64,000 nt of DNA from Rhodopirellula baltica (lineage in GTDB: Bacteria; Planctomycetota; Planctomycetia; Pirellulales; Pirellulaceae): assembly GCA_002901265.1 (NCBI GenBank), contig PPHI01000083.1, positions 62,001-126,000 of the forward strand, read 5' to 3'. Position numbers and translations under genes: made by a program. Positions within the stretch are counted from its first letter, which is position 1. Each line of letters begins with the position of its first letter. The notes under the pieces were generated by a model. That model saw nothing but the letters and a program-made list of their open reading frames with translations, was not told the DNA's origin and did not search any database. This document shows positions 8,924 to 17,552 of the stretch, piece by piece.

Positions 8924-9601
8924 CTAGAAAGGACAGGGTGCGATCGCGGTTTCCCGTCTCCCAGTGCTGGGGTTGTGAAATTCGAGCTTTTCGGCATGCA
9001 GTAAAATCCGTTCGCCGATATCGGTCTGAATACTTTGGGATGCACCGTAAAGCTGGTCGCCGACGATCGGTGTGCCGCGCGAAGCACACTGGACACGAAG
9101 TTGGTGCATCCGGCCGGTGAGTGGACGCAATGCCAACCGAGTGCGATCTTCATCAGGGTACTGATCAAGCACCCGAACATCGGTGATCGCCTGTTTGGCC
9201 CCTTCGGTATTGGGTGGTACCACTTGGGTTTGTGGCTTACCGGGAAGTTTCAATAGTTGGTCTTCCCAGCGAACATCTGCTTGGTTGTCTGTTTCAACGA
9301 TTCCTTCGACGACCGCCACGTAGTGCTTGGCGGTTTTGCGAGTGGCGAATTGCCCCGAAAGCAAACGCGCCGCTCGTTTGGTCAAAGCAACCAACAGGAC
9401 TCCGCTGACCGCGCGATCGAGACGATGCGGGAACGTCAGGTATTCACCATGACGAGAAAGCTGTCGAATCAGTTGGGTTTCAACGCTATCGATACCTGCG
9501 GGAGCTTGTGTCGCAACGCCGTATGGTTTGTTGATGGCCAAAGCACAATCACACTGCCAGACCACCTCAATCTCTGAATCGTTCATTGGCAAATGGGGCA
9601 T
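8924..9601 (-). CDS. RluA-family pseudouridine synthase
   Basis: Read from the ATG at 9601, this is a 225-residue RluA-type pseudouridine synthase; the open frame extends 42 codons further upstream, but that part (hydrophobic, Cys-rich) does not look like the family. Landmarks: AINKPYGVATQ near the start, then FPHRLDRAVSGVLLVALT with the catalytic Asp (about D62) of the HRLD motif, and RPLTGRMHQLRVQCASRGTPIVGD, the RTGRxHQxR substrate loop. It isomerises a specific uridine in rRNA or tRNA, but no S4 domain is present, so the target site cannot be named. It is shorter than RluC or RluD and closer to small RluA/TruC-like members. An ATG five codons downstream (9586) is an alternative start. Confidence 0.88.
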   Translation of the reverse strand: MPHLPMNDSEIEVVWQCDCALAINKPYGVATQAPAGIDSVETQLIRQLSRHGEYLTFPHRLDRAVSGVLLVALTKRAARLLSGQFATRKTAKHYVAVVEGIVETDNQADVRWEDQLLKLPGKPQTQVVPPNTEGAKQAITDVRVLDQYPDEDRTRLALRPLTGRMHQLRVQCASRGTPIVGDQLYGASQSIQTDIGERILLHAEKLEFHNPSTGRRETAIAPCPF

Positions 9602-9686
9602 CAAGCAAGAGTGGTCAGCATTGGCAAACGAAGTCCAGCACGATCGTTTGAATGAAACACACGCGAGTAGAAGAGAGGACCGGTCA

Positions 9687-9778
9687 GCGCATAAAAAAAC
9701 GAGAGATCCCGGCCACGTCGAATCCAACTCACCGCATATCCAATTGGCTTGTTAGGTTCGATCACGAATCTCTCGCTA
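9687..9778 (-). ncRNA. Candidate small RNA ending in an intrinsic terminator
   Basis: On the minus strand, a sigma70-like promoter (9785-9812) is followed at once by a block of about 75 nt whose ends pair perfectly: CGAGAGAT (9775-9768) with ATCTCTCG (9707-9700). This is followed by seven T residues and ATGCGC (9699-9687). The transcript, about 90 nt, would therefore start at its own closing stem and end at a U-tract. There is no minus-strand gene upstream for this terminator to serve; the neighbour at 9972 runs the other way. The roughly 60-nt interior encodes nothing and does not match 4.5S, 6S, tmRNA or a tRNA by eye. Function unknown. Confidence 0.5.
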
Positions 9779-9784
9779 AATGAT

Positions 9785-9812
9785 GTTGTACGTCCTACCT
9801 CGCTCGCGTCAA
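9785..9812 (-). promoter_or_regulatory. Sigma70-like promoter for the candidate small RNA
   Basis: On the minus strand, TTGACG (9812-9807), a 16-nt spacer, then TACAAC (9790-9785). Transcription would begin around 9778, directly at the base of the closing stem of the candidate small RNA. An overlapping TTGACA (9824-9819) has only a poor -10 partner. Confidence 0.45.
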
Positions 9813-9971
9813 TAGCATGTCAAGCGGTTGCTAGTAAAAACTTGTTGTGGCCCAAGACGCTGATAACTTGATTTGCATGTCGATGCATGCGAGCGCATCG
9901 TCACTGCCGATGGGATCAGTTACGATAGGACCGTTGTTGAAACGATGTGGCTGTCCATCGCTTGGTCCCGA

Positions 9972-11396
9972 ATGAATCGCGAATCAAAAACGAATCACTA
10001 TCACTTTGTCACCGGCAAACTTGCCGCGTCGGCGGTACGTGATGTGGTTGCGAAGCTCGCCGAACAGCACGGGTTTGACTATTCGGTTGGCGTCTTGCCG
10101 ATCACTGTGGCGGCTTTAATGACGCCACGCTGGATTGCCAAGCATCTGACCGCTCCTGAAGAGACGACTCACTTGGTCGTACCCGGTTACTGTGATCGCG
10201 AGCTGCGCGTATTAATCGAAGCGACCGACGCCGATTTGATCGTGGGCCCCAAAGACTGCCGTGACTTGGGCCAGTTGTTTGGTGAGCAATCGGAGCCGAT
10301 TGCGCTGGACCGTTATGACATCGAAATCATCGCGGAGATCAACCACGCGCCGCGACAGAACGTTGCCGAGGTGCTGGCCATAGCGAAACGACTGGTTGCC
10401 GATGGGGCTGACCGAATCGACATCGGTTGTGACCCGGCCTCACCAACACGTCGCATTGGTGATTATGTCGCTGCCTTGGTTGATGAAGGTATCCGTGTCA
10501 GCATCGATACCTTTGATCCGATGGAAGCAAGGCTTGCGATCGATGCCGGCGCTACGTTGGTGCTGAGCGTGAATTCATCCAACCGTCACTTGGCAAAGGA
10601 CTGGGGGACGGAGGTGGTCGTGATCCCGGACTCGCCCAGCAACCTGGACAGTTTGGATGCGACGGTCGAGTTCCTGTCGCGGCAGAATGTTCCGATGCGA
10701 TTGGATCCAATATTGGAACCCATCGGTGCCGGTTTGGCGGATAGCTTGATGCGATATTGGGATACGCGTCGCCGATATCCTGAACTTCCGATGATGATGG
10801 GGATCGGTAATCTGACCGAGCTTTCGGACGTCGATTCCGCCGGAGTCAATTTGATCCTGTTGGGGATCTGCCAGGAGCTTCGGATTGAGAGTGTTTTGAC
10901 GACGCAAGTCATCAATTGGGCACAGACGAGTGTTCGTGAGTGTGATGCGGCACGGCGTCTCGTTCATGCTTCCGTTCAGCGTGGGACTCCGCCGAAAAAC
11001 ATGTCGGACGCGTTGGTGATGTTGAGGGACAGTCGCCAAACACCGTTCTCTCCTGAAATGTTCGAAGAGCTCGCGCAAACGATCAAGGACAACAACTATC
11101 GGCTTTTTGCCCAAGACGGGTTGCTCCATTTGGTGACGCGAAAACTTCATTTGTCCGATCCGGATGCGTTTTTGTTGTTCGATCAACTGTTGCGACAACC
11201 GATTTCTGACAATGTTGATGCCGGGCACGCGTTCTATTTGGGGTACGAATTGGCAAAGGCAACAATCGCGTTGCAATTGGGGAAGCAGTACAATCAAGAC
11301 CGCGCGTTGCGGTGGGGGATGTTAACCCAGGAAGAAGAAAGCCACCGTTTACAACGTACGAATCGTCATCGTGGCGGGGCTTCTGGCGCGTCATAA
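9972..11396 (+). CDS. Dihydropteroate synthase-related protein (DUF6513 + DHPS-like barrel)
   Basis: From the ATG at 9972 the protein has 474 residues and begins MNRESKTNHYHFVTGKLAAS, matching the family start; the frame is open 33 codons further upstream to 9873, but that part is unlike the family. The N-terminal domain (about 1-140) has the DUF6513 pattern (FVTGKLA, VLPITVAALMT, HLVVPGYCDREL). The central domain is a pterin-binding TIM barrel with IAEINHAP, ADGADRIDIGCDP and IRVSIDTFDP, aligned with dihydropteroate synthase strands. Such proteins occur in archaea, methylotrophs and planctomycetes and are linked to tetrahydromethanopterin-type C1 cofactor metabolism. True folate DHPS activity is unproven. 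No other C1 gene is adjacent. Confidence 0.82.
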   Translation: MNRESKTNHYHFVTGKLAASAVRDVVAKLAEQHGFDYSVGVLPITVAALMTPRWIAKHLTAPEETTHLVVPGYCDRELRVLIEATDADLIVGPKDCRDLGQLFGEQSEPIALDRYDIEIIAEINHAPRQNVAEVLAIAKRLVADGADRIDIGCDPASPTRRIGDYVAALVDEGIRVSIDTFDPMEARLAIDAGATLVLSVNSSNRHLAKDWGTEVVVIPDSPSNLDSLDATVEFLSRQNVPMRLDPILEPIGAGLADSLMRYWDTRRRYPELPMMMGIGNLTELSDVDSAGVNLILLGICQELRIESVLTTQVINWAQTSVRECDAARRLVHASVQRGTPPKNMSDALVMLRDSRQTPFSPEMFEELAQTIKDNNYRLFAQDGLLHLVTRKLHLSDPDAFLLFDQLLRQPISDNVDAGHAFYLGYELAKATIALQLGKQYNQDRALRWGMLTQEEESHRLQRTNRHRGGASGAS

Positions 11397-11462
11397 GCGC
11401 ATTCCCTTCGTTTGGCGGCGTCATTTTCCCTCCTCACGAGCCTTTTTCATTCCCGGTTGCGG

Positions 11463-11479
11463 TGTACACTGTGAGTACA
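11463..11479. promoter_or_regulatory. Small palindrome upstream of the kinase gene
   Basis: TGTAC (11463-11467) and GTACA (11475-11479) form a perfect inverted repeat with a 7-nt spacer, in the 205 nt between the DHPS-related gene and the kinase gene. It could be a dimeric regulator site for the kinase-IMPase-flavin reductase unit. The arms are short and no second copy was seen. Confidence 0.25.
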
Positions 11480-11601
11480 GGGTGCAGCTAAAAACTGTGG
11501 AACTTCTCACCTGGTCGGACCGTCCCAAATCGTCTGCTCGGCACCAATCTGATCCACCGAGATTCGGTCTACCACAACCACCATGATGGAACGTCGCTTT
11601 A

Positions 11602-12723
11602 ATGGAGTCGACAACCCGTTTTGAACCCCACCTGACGATCACTCGAGACGGCCAACCACGGGCCGCCGGTGATGCCGACCTTGTTCACTGGTACGATCAT
11701 CTGATCGACCGTCGAAAAGTGAGCTGGACGGGGCACCATCACATGATCCGACTGCTTGGACGCGGTGGACAGGGAGAGGTTTACCTGACCGAATACCGCG
11801 GCACCGACAGTTTTACTGTTCCGGTCGCGATGAAGATTTTCTCACCCGAACACTACCAAAGTGCACGGGCATACGACGATGCGATGAAACGGATCGCAAC
11901 GATCGCTTCGAAAGTCGCGTTGATCCAGCACGATAACCTGTTGGCCGTTCAGAACTTTTTTGAACGGCACCGCATCCGCATCATGATGATGGAGTGGATT
12001 GACGGTTATGACCTTCGGCAATTGCTCTCGCCGGATGGCCTGACGTTGCTGAAACGCAACTTGGACAACCGTCGCTATCGCTACATCAACGACGTGATCA
12101 TCACGCACGGTCACGATTTTTTGCGGTTCAAAGCCGGTGTCGCCGTCGCGATCATGCGTGATTGCTTGGCTGCCCTCGCCGCCTTGCACCGCGAAGGCAT
12201 TGTCCATGGTGACGTCAAACCGGCGAACATCATGCTTAAACGCAGTGGACACGCCAAACTGATCGATATGGGGTCGGCGATCGAATACAAGAATCCGCCG
12301 CGTGAACGCGAATGCACGCCGCTGTATGCAGCACCCGAAGTTCTCGAAAATGAACGAGCCACCCCGCGGAGCGACCTGGCGAGTGTCGGTTACGTTCTGA
12401 TCGAATTGTTGAGCGGGCGGAATATTTTTGCCGGAAACGAAAAACTTCGTGACCTCATCAACGCCAAAATTGAACTCCCAGGACGATTGCGAGAAGTCCT
12501 GCCCAGCGAGGTTTGCCGCAACGAATTGCTGATGCAGTTTCTGTTGGGGTTGATCTCGCCAGACCCCACACGTCGTTTTCCCAATGCCGAGGCGGCCGAG
12601 CACGTCGATACCGGGGCGGCCGCTTTTCACCGTCAACTGGTTATCGGCGACATGGCAACCGAGTACAACAATGACATTCGTTTATGGCTAGAAGAACTAC
12701 GACGACTTGAAATTGAACCGTGA
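11602..12723 (+). CDS. Ser/Thr protein kinase (soluble, non-RD type)
   Basis: 373 residues, essentially a lone kinase domain with no transmembrane segment. The glycine loop is LLGRGGQGEVYL (51-62), the ATP lysine is K78 in VAMK, and the catalytic loop is VHGDVKPANI (201-210) with D204, K206 and N209. Gly replaces the usual Arg of HRD, making it a non-RD kinase. The metal-binding motif is DMG (222-224) instead of DFG, and an APE equivalent, AAPEVLEN, is present. All catalytic residues are kept, so it should be active without activation-loop phosphorylation. It overlaps the following IMPase gene (GTGA, 4 nt), so the two are probably co-translated. Substrates are unknown. Confidence 0.9.
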   Translation: MESTTRFEPHLTITRDGQPRAAGDADLVHWYDHLIDRRKVSWTGHHHMIRLLGRGGQGEVYLTEYRGTDSFTVPVAMKIFSPEHYQSARAYDDAMKRIATIASKVALIQHDNLLAVQNFFERHRIRIMMMEWIDGYDLRQLLSPDGLTLLKRNLDNRRYRYINDVIITHGHDFLRFKAGVAVAIMRDCLAALAALHREGIVHGDVKPANIMLKRSGHAKLIDMGSAIEYKNPPRERECTPLYAAPEVLENERATPRSDLASVGYVLIELLSGRNIFAGNEKLRDLINAKIELPGRLREVLPSEVCRNELLMQFLLGLISPDPTRRFPNAEAAEHVDTGAAAFHRQLVIGDMATEYNNDIRLWLEELRRLEIEP

Positions 12724-13520
12724 ATCAACAACACCTGGACGTTGCGATCGAGGCCGCCAAGGCTGGTGCATCCGAGCTGCTCAGTCGCTGGGGCAGCCGA
12801 ACCGTTTCTGAGAAAGCACCCAAAGACCTGGTCACCGACGCCGACTTGGCATCGCAAAAAGCAATCCGGTCGATCCTGATGGACGCCTTCGATGGCTATG
12901 CGTTTGTGGGTGAGGAAGAAGGCGAAAACGATCCGCCGGAATCCGTTCGGCTCGGTCAAGCTGACGCTCCGCCATGCTGGGTGGTCGATCCTCTCGACGG
13001 TACCGTCAACTACGTCCACCGTTTGCAATCCTTTGCCGTTTCGATCGGTTTGTATCACAACGGCAAGATGCGTTTGGGAGTGATTCTCGATCCAGTCACC
13101 AACGAACTGTTCAGCGCCGTCGACGGTCAAGGTGCTCACTTAAACGGAGTACCGATCCATGTCAGCGATTGTACGGATCTGTCTCAAGCGTTGATCGCTT
13201 GCAGCTTCCCTGCTGGCGTGCAGGGTGACTCACCCGAAGTCGTGCGGTTCGTCAAGGTTCTTGAACGCTGCCGCTCGTTGCGGAGGCTCGGTTCCTGTGC
13301 GCTCAATATGTGCTACGTCGCGGCAGGTCGCTTGGACGGTTACTGGGCAACGAATGTTTGTGCTTGGGACTCCGCCGCCGGGACCGTGATCGCGCGTGAA
13401 GCGGGCGCGCAGCTGACCGCTTACAACGGTGATCCGCTCGACGATTGGTTACCACGATTCTGTGTCACGTCATCCAAGCCGATGCAAGACACCATGGTCG
13501 CGTTGCTCACCGGAGAGTGA
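12720..13520 (+). CDS. Inositol monophosphatase family protein
   Basis: 266 residues with all IMPase/SuhB-family motifs: GEEEGE (64-69) and WVVDPLDGTVNYVH (87-100) bind the two catalytic Mg ions, and WDSAAG (216-221) closes the site. Members hydrolyse myo-inositol 1-phosphate, other sugar phosphates, or 3'-phosphoadenosine 5'-phosphate; the exact substrate cannot be read from the sequence. The start is a GTG overlapping the kinase stop (GTGA), which argues for translational coupling. A flavin reductase-like gene follows 5 nt after the stop, completing a kinase-IMPase-flavoprotein unit. Confidence 0.9.
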   Translation: MNQQHLDVAIEAAKAGASELLSRWGSRTVSEKAPKDLVTDADLASQKAIRSILMDAFDGYAFVGEEEGENDPPESVRLGQADAPPCWVVDPLDGTVNYVHRLQSFAVSIGLYHNGKMRLGVILDPVTNELFSAVDGQGAHLNGVPIHVSDCTDLSQALIACSFPAGVQGDSPEVVRFVKVLERCRSLRRLGSCALNMCYVAAGRLDGYWATNVCAWDSAAGTVIAREAGAQLTAYNGDPLDDWLPRFCVTSSKPMQDTMVALLTGE

Positions 13521-13525
13521 TCGCA

Positions 13526-14104
13526 ATGCAATTCGACGTTGATCAATTGTCAGTGCAAGAGACGTACTTGCGGATGGTGCAGGTGATCTCACCGCGCCCG
13601 ATCGCTTGGGTTTCGACCCGATCAGGTGATGGCGTCCCCAACTTGGCGCCGTTTTCGTTCTTTACAGGAATTGGTGCGAACCCACCAACGCTTTGTTTTG
13701 CACCCGCCAACAATCCCGATGGTTCAGCCAAGGACACCTTGGAAAACATTCGGCAAACCGGGCAATTCGCCGTTAATATCGTGACGGAGTCGACGGCACA
13801 AGCGATGCACCAGTCTGCCGATCCTGTCGCTCCAGAGGTCAATGAGTTCGAATTGGTGGGCGTTTCGCAGTTGCCATGCGTCAAGATCGACGTACCACGC
13901 GTCGAACAGGCGGTCGCGACAATGGAGTGTACTTTGCATTCTGTGGTCGGTTTAGGGACCGGTCCCGGGGGCGCAAATCTGGTCATCGGCAACGTCGTCC
14001 ATTTTCACATTGACGACGCGTTAGTCGACGAAAAAGTTCTCTCCACGATTGGTCGCGTGGGACGCAGGCACTACTGCAAAGTCGACGAGACGTTCGAGCT
14101 TTAA
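13526..14104 (+). CDS. Flavin reductase-like / FMN-binding split-barrel protein
   Basis: The 192-residue protein starts at ATG 13526, preceded by GGAGAG at good distance; the frame is open further upstream inside the IMPase gene, but that extension is a shadow. It contains the flavin reductase-like signature ISPRPIAWVSTRSGDGVPNLAPFSFF and GIGANPPTLCFAP, which bind FMN in the split barrel, and ends with a conserved TIGRVGRRHYC segment. These proteins reduce flavins or act as flavoprotein oxidoreductases; the subfamily with SPRPI...NLAPFS is widespread and mostly uncharacterised. Its stop codon shares the TTAA at 14101-14104 with the stop of the convergent DUF952 gene. Confidence 0.87.
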   Translation: MQFDVDQLSVQETYLRMVQVISPRPIAWVSTRSGDGVPNLAPFSFFTGIGANPPTLCFAPANNPDGSAKDTLENIRQTGQFAVNIVTESTAQAMHQSADPVAPEVNEFELVGVSQLPCVKIDVPRVEQAVATMECTLHSVVGLGTGPGGANLVIGNVVHFHIDDALVDEKVLSTIGRVGRRHYCKVDETFEL

Positions 14105-14472
14105 TTGACGAACTCTTGCGGCAGCTCGTGGTTGCCGGCCTCGTCGACGGTCAATGGATGGACGGCTACAACGGCTGCCATTGGGATTTCACCATACACG
14201 TGCGGGAACAGTTCGCCATCACGCGAAGGTTCCCAGCGAAGCGTCTTGCCAAGTGCTTGCGTGTCGACTGAAACGAGTAGTAATCCGGTTTGACCGGCAA
14301 AGTATCGATTCAGCGTACCGGCGACCTGCGGTGCCGCAGAAAGGTGAATGAAACCGTCGTCGATGTCGATGCCACAGCCTGAGAATGCGCCTCCCTGCTC
14401 TGCCGTTTCCCATTCAGAAGTCGGCACGATCTTGTAGATCACTTTGTCGTGTTTCGCGGTTGGGTTGCTCAT
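14101..14472 (-). CDS. DUF952 family protein
   Basis: 123 residues. IYKIVPTSEWETAEQGGAFSG, DDGFIHLSAAPQVAGTLNRYF and LRWEPSRDGELFPHVYGEIPMAAV are the three conserved blocks of the DUF952 family, small proteins with an ADP-ribosyltransferase-like (glutathione S-transferase unrelated) fold and no established role. The gene lies downstream of the sulfatase, and its start (ATG at 14472) overlaps the sulfatase stop by 4 nt, so both are probably on one message. Its stop TAA shares bases with the stop of the convergent flavin reductase-like gene. Confidence 0.85.
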   Translation of the reverse strand: MSNPTAKHDKVIYKIVPTSEWETAEQGGAFSGCGIDIDDGFIHLSAAPQVAGTLNRYFAGQTGLLLVSVDTQALGKTLRWEPSRDGELFPHVYGEIPMAAVVAVHPLTVDEAGNHELPQEFVN

Positions 14473-15980
14473 GGAATGGGTTTTGTTGGTGGGGGATCGG
14501 CAAGGATTTCGTCGAGTGATCGTCTGATCGCCGGGTGTTGAAAGTACGGATCATTGGTCCGGGTTGAGTATGTTTGTAGCGACTCCGCCAGCTTTTCCGC
14601 GACCCCCTCGGTTCCGGGACGTCGGTAGAAGTTCAGAAGCTCGTCGGGATCTTGTTCGGCGTCAAACAACCAGGGGCGATCGTCTGTCGACAAGATCAAC
14701 TTGTAGCGACGATTGACAGCGGCGACCCAGCTGGCCGACGTACCGGCGTTGCGCAGAAACGTCACTTCGTCACCAGGCTTAACAGACTGGCTGGTGAAAG
14801 CGGCGGACAGATCACGCCCTTCATCATCCGGGTTATTAGGTTGGTCGATGAGTCCCATCACCGTCGGCGTAAGATCCACGGTACCGATCGGTTGGTCATA
14901 GACTTGGCCCGCAGGAATCTTACTCGGCATTCGAACGAGGAAAGGCACTCGCGCTGAGCCTTCATAGGGATTGCCTTTGTTCAATCGATCATGCTCATAG
15001 CACAAGTCGCCGTGGTCACTGGTCATCACGATTAAGGTATTGTCCAGCTTGCCGATCTCACTGAGCGAGTGCAGCAAACGTCCGACGTTGTCATCGATAC
15101 ACTGCACCATGCCAAAGTACCGCGACATGTCCGATCCGCGGAATACCGGATGCTTCGTTCCGCCACCGAGCCAACCCGGTGATGCGATACCCGTTTGGTA
15201 AGTTCGCGGCGGGGAAAATGGCAAGTCGTCAAAGCGGTGGTCGTACGGGGCACGAACAGTATTTGGCCCATGTGGGTCGGGATAGCTTAAGACCGCAAGG
15301 AACGGCCGGTCACCATCATGTTCAATGAAGTCGATCGCTCGTGATGTCAACCAATCACTGGCGAAAGAGTTTTCGTCGGCTCCGTCGACGTCATAGGTTG
15401 GTGTGTTATTCTTGCGAGCAGCCACACGCGGCTGGCCATTGATGATTTCAAACTTTTTCCAGTGGCCACGATTGAACATGAATTCCTTGGATTGAAAACC
15501 GCCATCGACCTTTGGCGACCATTCTGGTTTGCCGTTTCCGCCCAAGTGCCACTTACCGATGAAGGCGGTTCGGTATCCTTGTTCATTTAGTCGATCGGCG
15601 AGCGTCGGAATGCTGCGATCAAGGACGAGGTTGTTCTGCGGTGCACCAGTGTTGTGCGGATACCGTCCGGTCACCATTGCGGCTCGACTTGGCGTGCAAA
15701 CAGGAGCTGTCGCGTAAGCTCGTGTTCCGATCAGGCCTTCGTGGGCGATGCGGTCGAGATTGGGTGTGGCAACGGTAACGTCGCGGCCCCACATTTCCGC
15801 TTGCGGTTGCGGAAGGATCTCGCGGTAACAGCCGAGCGTGCGAAAGTTGTGCTCGTCAGTGATGAGTAGCAACACGTTTGGCGGCGAATCAGCTGCCAGA
15901 GAAGAACGATTGCACCAGCCGCATGAAACGAGCGAAAGAATTGCAACCTGCCAAAAACGAATCGTCTTCTCAAATTTCAT
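14469..15980 (-). CDS. Secreted sulfatase (alkaline-phosphatase fold)
   Basis: 503 residues with a signal peptide (about 1-30, hydrophobic core around AILSLVSC, cut after SSLAA). The catalytic signature is VCTPSRAAMVTGRYP: C95 in the CxPSR motif is the residue oxidised to formylglycine by the sulfatase-maturing enzyme. Early metal ligands lie in LLITDEHN, and the later MTSDHGD block supplies two more. Type I sulfatases hydrolyse sulfate esters on polysaccharides and are strongly expanded in marine planctomycetes, where they act in the periplasm or outside the cell on algal sulfated glycans. The substrate cannot be predicted. No maturation gene is nearby. DUF952 follows with a 4-nt overlap. 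Confidence 0.93.
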   Translation of the reverse strand: MKFEKTIRFWQVAILSLVSCGWCNRSSLAADSPPNVLLLITDEHNFRTLGCYREILPQPQAEMWGRDVTVATPNLDRIAHEGLIGTRAYATAPVCTPSRAAMVTGRYPHNTGAPQNNLVLDRSIPTLADRLNEQGYRTAFIGKWHLGGNGKPEWSPKVDGGFQSKEFMFNRGHWKKFEIINGQPRVAARKNNTPTYDVDGADENSFASDWLTSRAIDFIEHDGDRPFLAVLSYPDPHGPNTVRAPYDHRFDDLPFSPPRTYQTGIASPGWLGGGTKHPVFRGSDMSRYFGMVQCIDDNVGRLLHSLSEIGKLDNTLIVMTSDHGDLCYEHDRLNKGNPYEGSARVPFLVRMPSKIPAGQVYDQPIGTVDLTPTVMGLIDQPNNPDDEGRDLSAAFTSQSVKPGDEVTFLRNAGTSASWVAAVNRRYKLILSTDDRPWLFDAEQDPDELLNFYRRPGTEGVAEKLAESLQTYSTRTNDPYFQHPAIRRSLDEILADPPPTKPIP

Positions 15981-16070
15981 TGCACACGCCTCGTCGAATG
16001 TAGATGGTCGAGGCGCAGTTTAATCGGTTCCGTTGGCGCGCTGGTGCGGCGATGCCATTACGGGCTAACG

Positions 16071-17204
16071 TTAGTGGGCGACATATTCATGCCGGTAAGT
16101 CACAGGCGGAACGAATTCAGGATCCGTTTCGCGGAAGATCAACAGTTCGGCGATGTTTTCACGGGTCAGCAGGCCGACCAATCGATCACCGTTTACGACC
16201 AACAACGCGGGGACGTCGTTGTCCTGTAGACGGACCATTGCCGAACGAAGTGAATCGGACGGACCGGTTGAGACTTCGTCAACGGGACGCATCATCGTGT
16301 GGACGGATGCGTGTTGCATGCCACGCTGAAGTCCCGCGACAATGTCGTTTCGATAGATCAATCCAATTGGACGGTCGTGCTCGTCAAGCACCGGGAAATC
16401 TTGCTGCGAACCGTCCAGCAACAGATCACGCAAATACATCAGGTGGTCATCGCCATGTGTCGTTTGCATGTGTGCAATCATCGCCGCACGCACCGGCAGG
16501 TCTCTAACGAGAGTCGTCGAACGAACATGCTGTGCTTCGGCACGTGCACCAAAGAAGACGAACACGGCGATCAGGATTAAAAACGGATTTCCAAACAAGC
16601 CGAGAAATCCAAGGCCAAAAGCAAGCGTTTGTCCGATCGTTGCGGCAATATCAGTCGCACGAATCCGATTCAGTTTCATCGCGAGCAGTGCCCGCAGCAT
16701 TCGGCCGCCGTCCATTGGGAACGCGGGAATCAAATTGAACGCGACCAGCATGACGTTGATCATCATCAGGCTTTGCAAGAACGGTACGACGCCTGCGGTA
16801 CCGGCAATGACCGAGGCGGGCACGAGCGTGCTGCCTAGAACAGCCAAGACGACAGCGAGTATCGCCGCGATGACAACGTTCACCGCCGGACCCGCGATGG
16901 CAACAACTAATTCTTCGCGGGGACGCTCGGGGATTTCACGCAGTCGAGCGACTCCGCCGATGGGGAGCAGCGTGATATCGTGCGTAGGGATGCCATACAT
17001 CCGGGCGGCCAACGCATGTCCATATTCATGAGCTAGCACGCAGCCGAAAACGCAAATCACAAGAGCAATATTTGCGATTGCGGCAACGATCGGAGCCCCT
17101 CCCCAGATCGCAGATCCACCAACCCAGGCGAGCAGTAGCAAAAATGTCCAGTGGACATAGACGTCGATGTCGGCGAATTTTCCGAGACGATAGGAACCAT
17201 TCAT
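16071..17204 (-). CDS. M50 (site-2-protease-like) membrane metalloprotease with CBS domains
   Basis: 377 residues. The N-terminal half is a multispanning membrane domain with the zinc motif HEYGH (59-63) and the second motif NLIPAFPMDGGRMLRAL, where the Asp completes the zinc site. The C-terminal half (about 245-365) carries a CBS pair that probably senses an adenine nucleotide. This is the SpoIVFB-like class III S2P architecture. Such enzymes cut membrane-embedded anti-sigma factors or other transmembrane substrates; no sigma/anti-sigma pair lies here. GAAGG 14-10 nt upstream of the ATG at 17204 is a reasonable ribosome binding site. Confidence 0.92.
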   Translation of the reverse strand: MNGSYRLGKFADIDVYVHWTFLLLLAWVGGSAIWGGAPIVAAIANIALVICVFGCVLAHEYGHALAARMYGIPTHDITLLPIGGVARLREIPERPREELVVAIAGPAVNVVIAAILAVVLAVLGSTLVPASVIAGTAGVVPFLQSLMMINVMLVAFNLIPAFPMDGGRMLRALLAMKLNRIRATDIAATIGQTLAFGLGFLGLFGNPFLILIAVFVFFGARAEAQHVRSTTLVRDLPVRAAMIAHMQTTHGDDHLMYLRDLLLDGSQQDFPVLDEHDRPIGLIYRNDIVAGLQRGMQHASVHTMMRPVDEVSTGPSDSLRSAMVRLQDNDVPALLVVNGDRLVGLLTRENIAELLIFRETDPEFVPPVTYRHEYVAH

Positions 17205-17552
17205 CGAACCAAACCTTCTTCAATTTGTCAGTCGTAAGTGTGGTTGTCGTTCGGAGCAGATGATGTGCCGAACCAATGAATCAACCGTGGAATTCGTTGC
17301 AAAACGATTTGGCTTGGCCGGAAACCGGTCAAACTGTGTCAATCTCTTGCGGTCTGCAAGTTGCTGCACGTCATGGCCAATCGAGGTGGGGTATACGATG
17401 AAGTCTGGAGCATGCGACCGAATCACCTGTAAACAGCGGATCGAATCCGGGTATCAATAGTGGTGAACGACGAAGGCGAAAAAGTGGCCTGGTCGAATCC
17501 CAGGCATGCGTTCAAAGTTTTCAAACAACGTTGAGAGGATGGCTGAAGTTCA
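17205..17552. other. Divergent intergenic region without visible gene
   Basis: About 350 nt between the divergent M50 protease and NDH-2 genes. A short palindrome, GGCCGGAAACCGGTC, is visible near 17310, but there is no convincing promoter or RNA structure. Small open frames on both strands have no protein-like composition. Confidence 0.5.

Noticed and set aside
9700-9775. Possible tRNA or 4.5S RNA at the candidate small RNA
   Set aside because: No tRNA cloverleaf can be folded and the conserved SRP RNA tetraloop region is absent.
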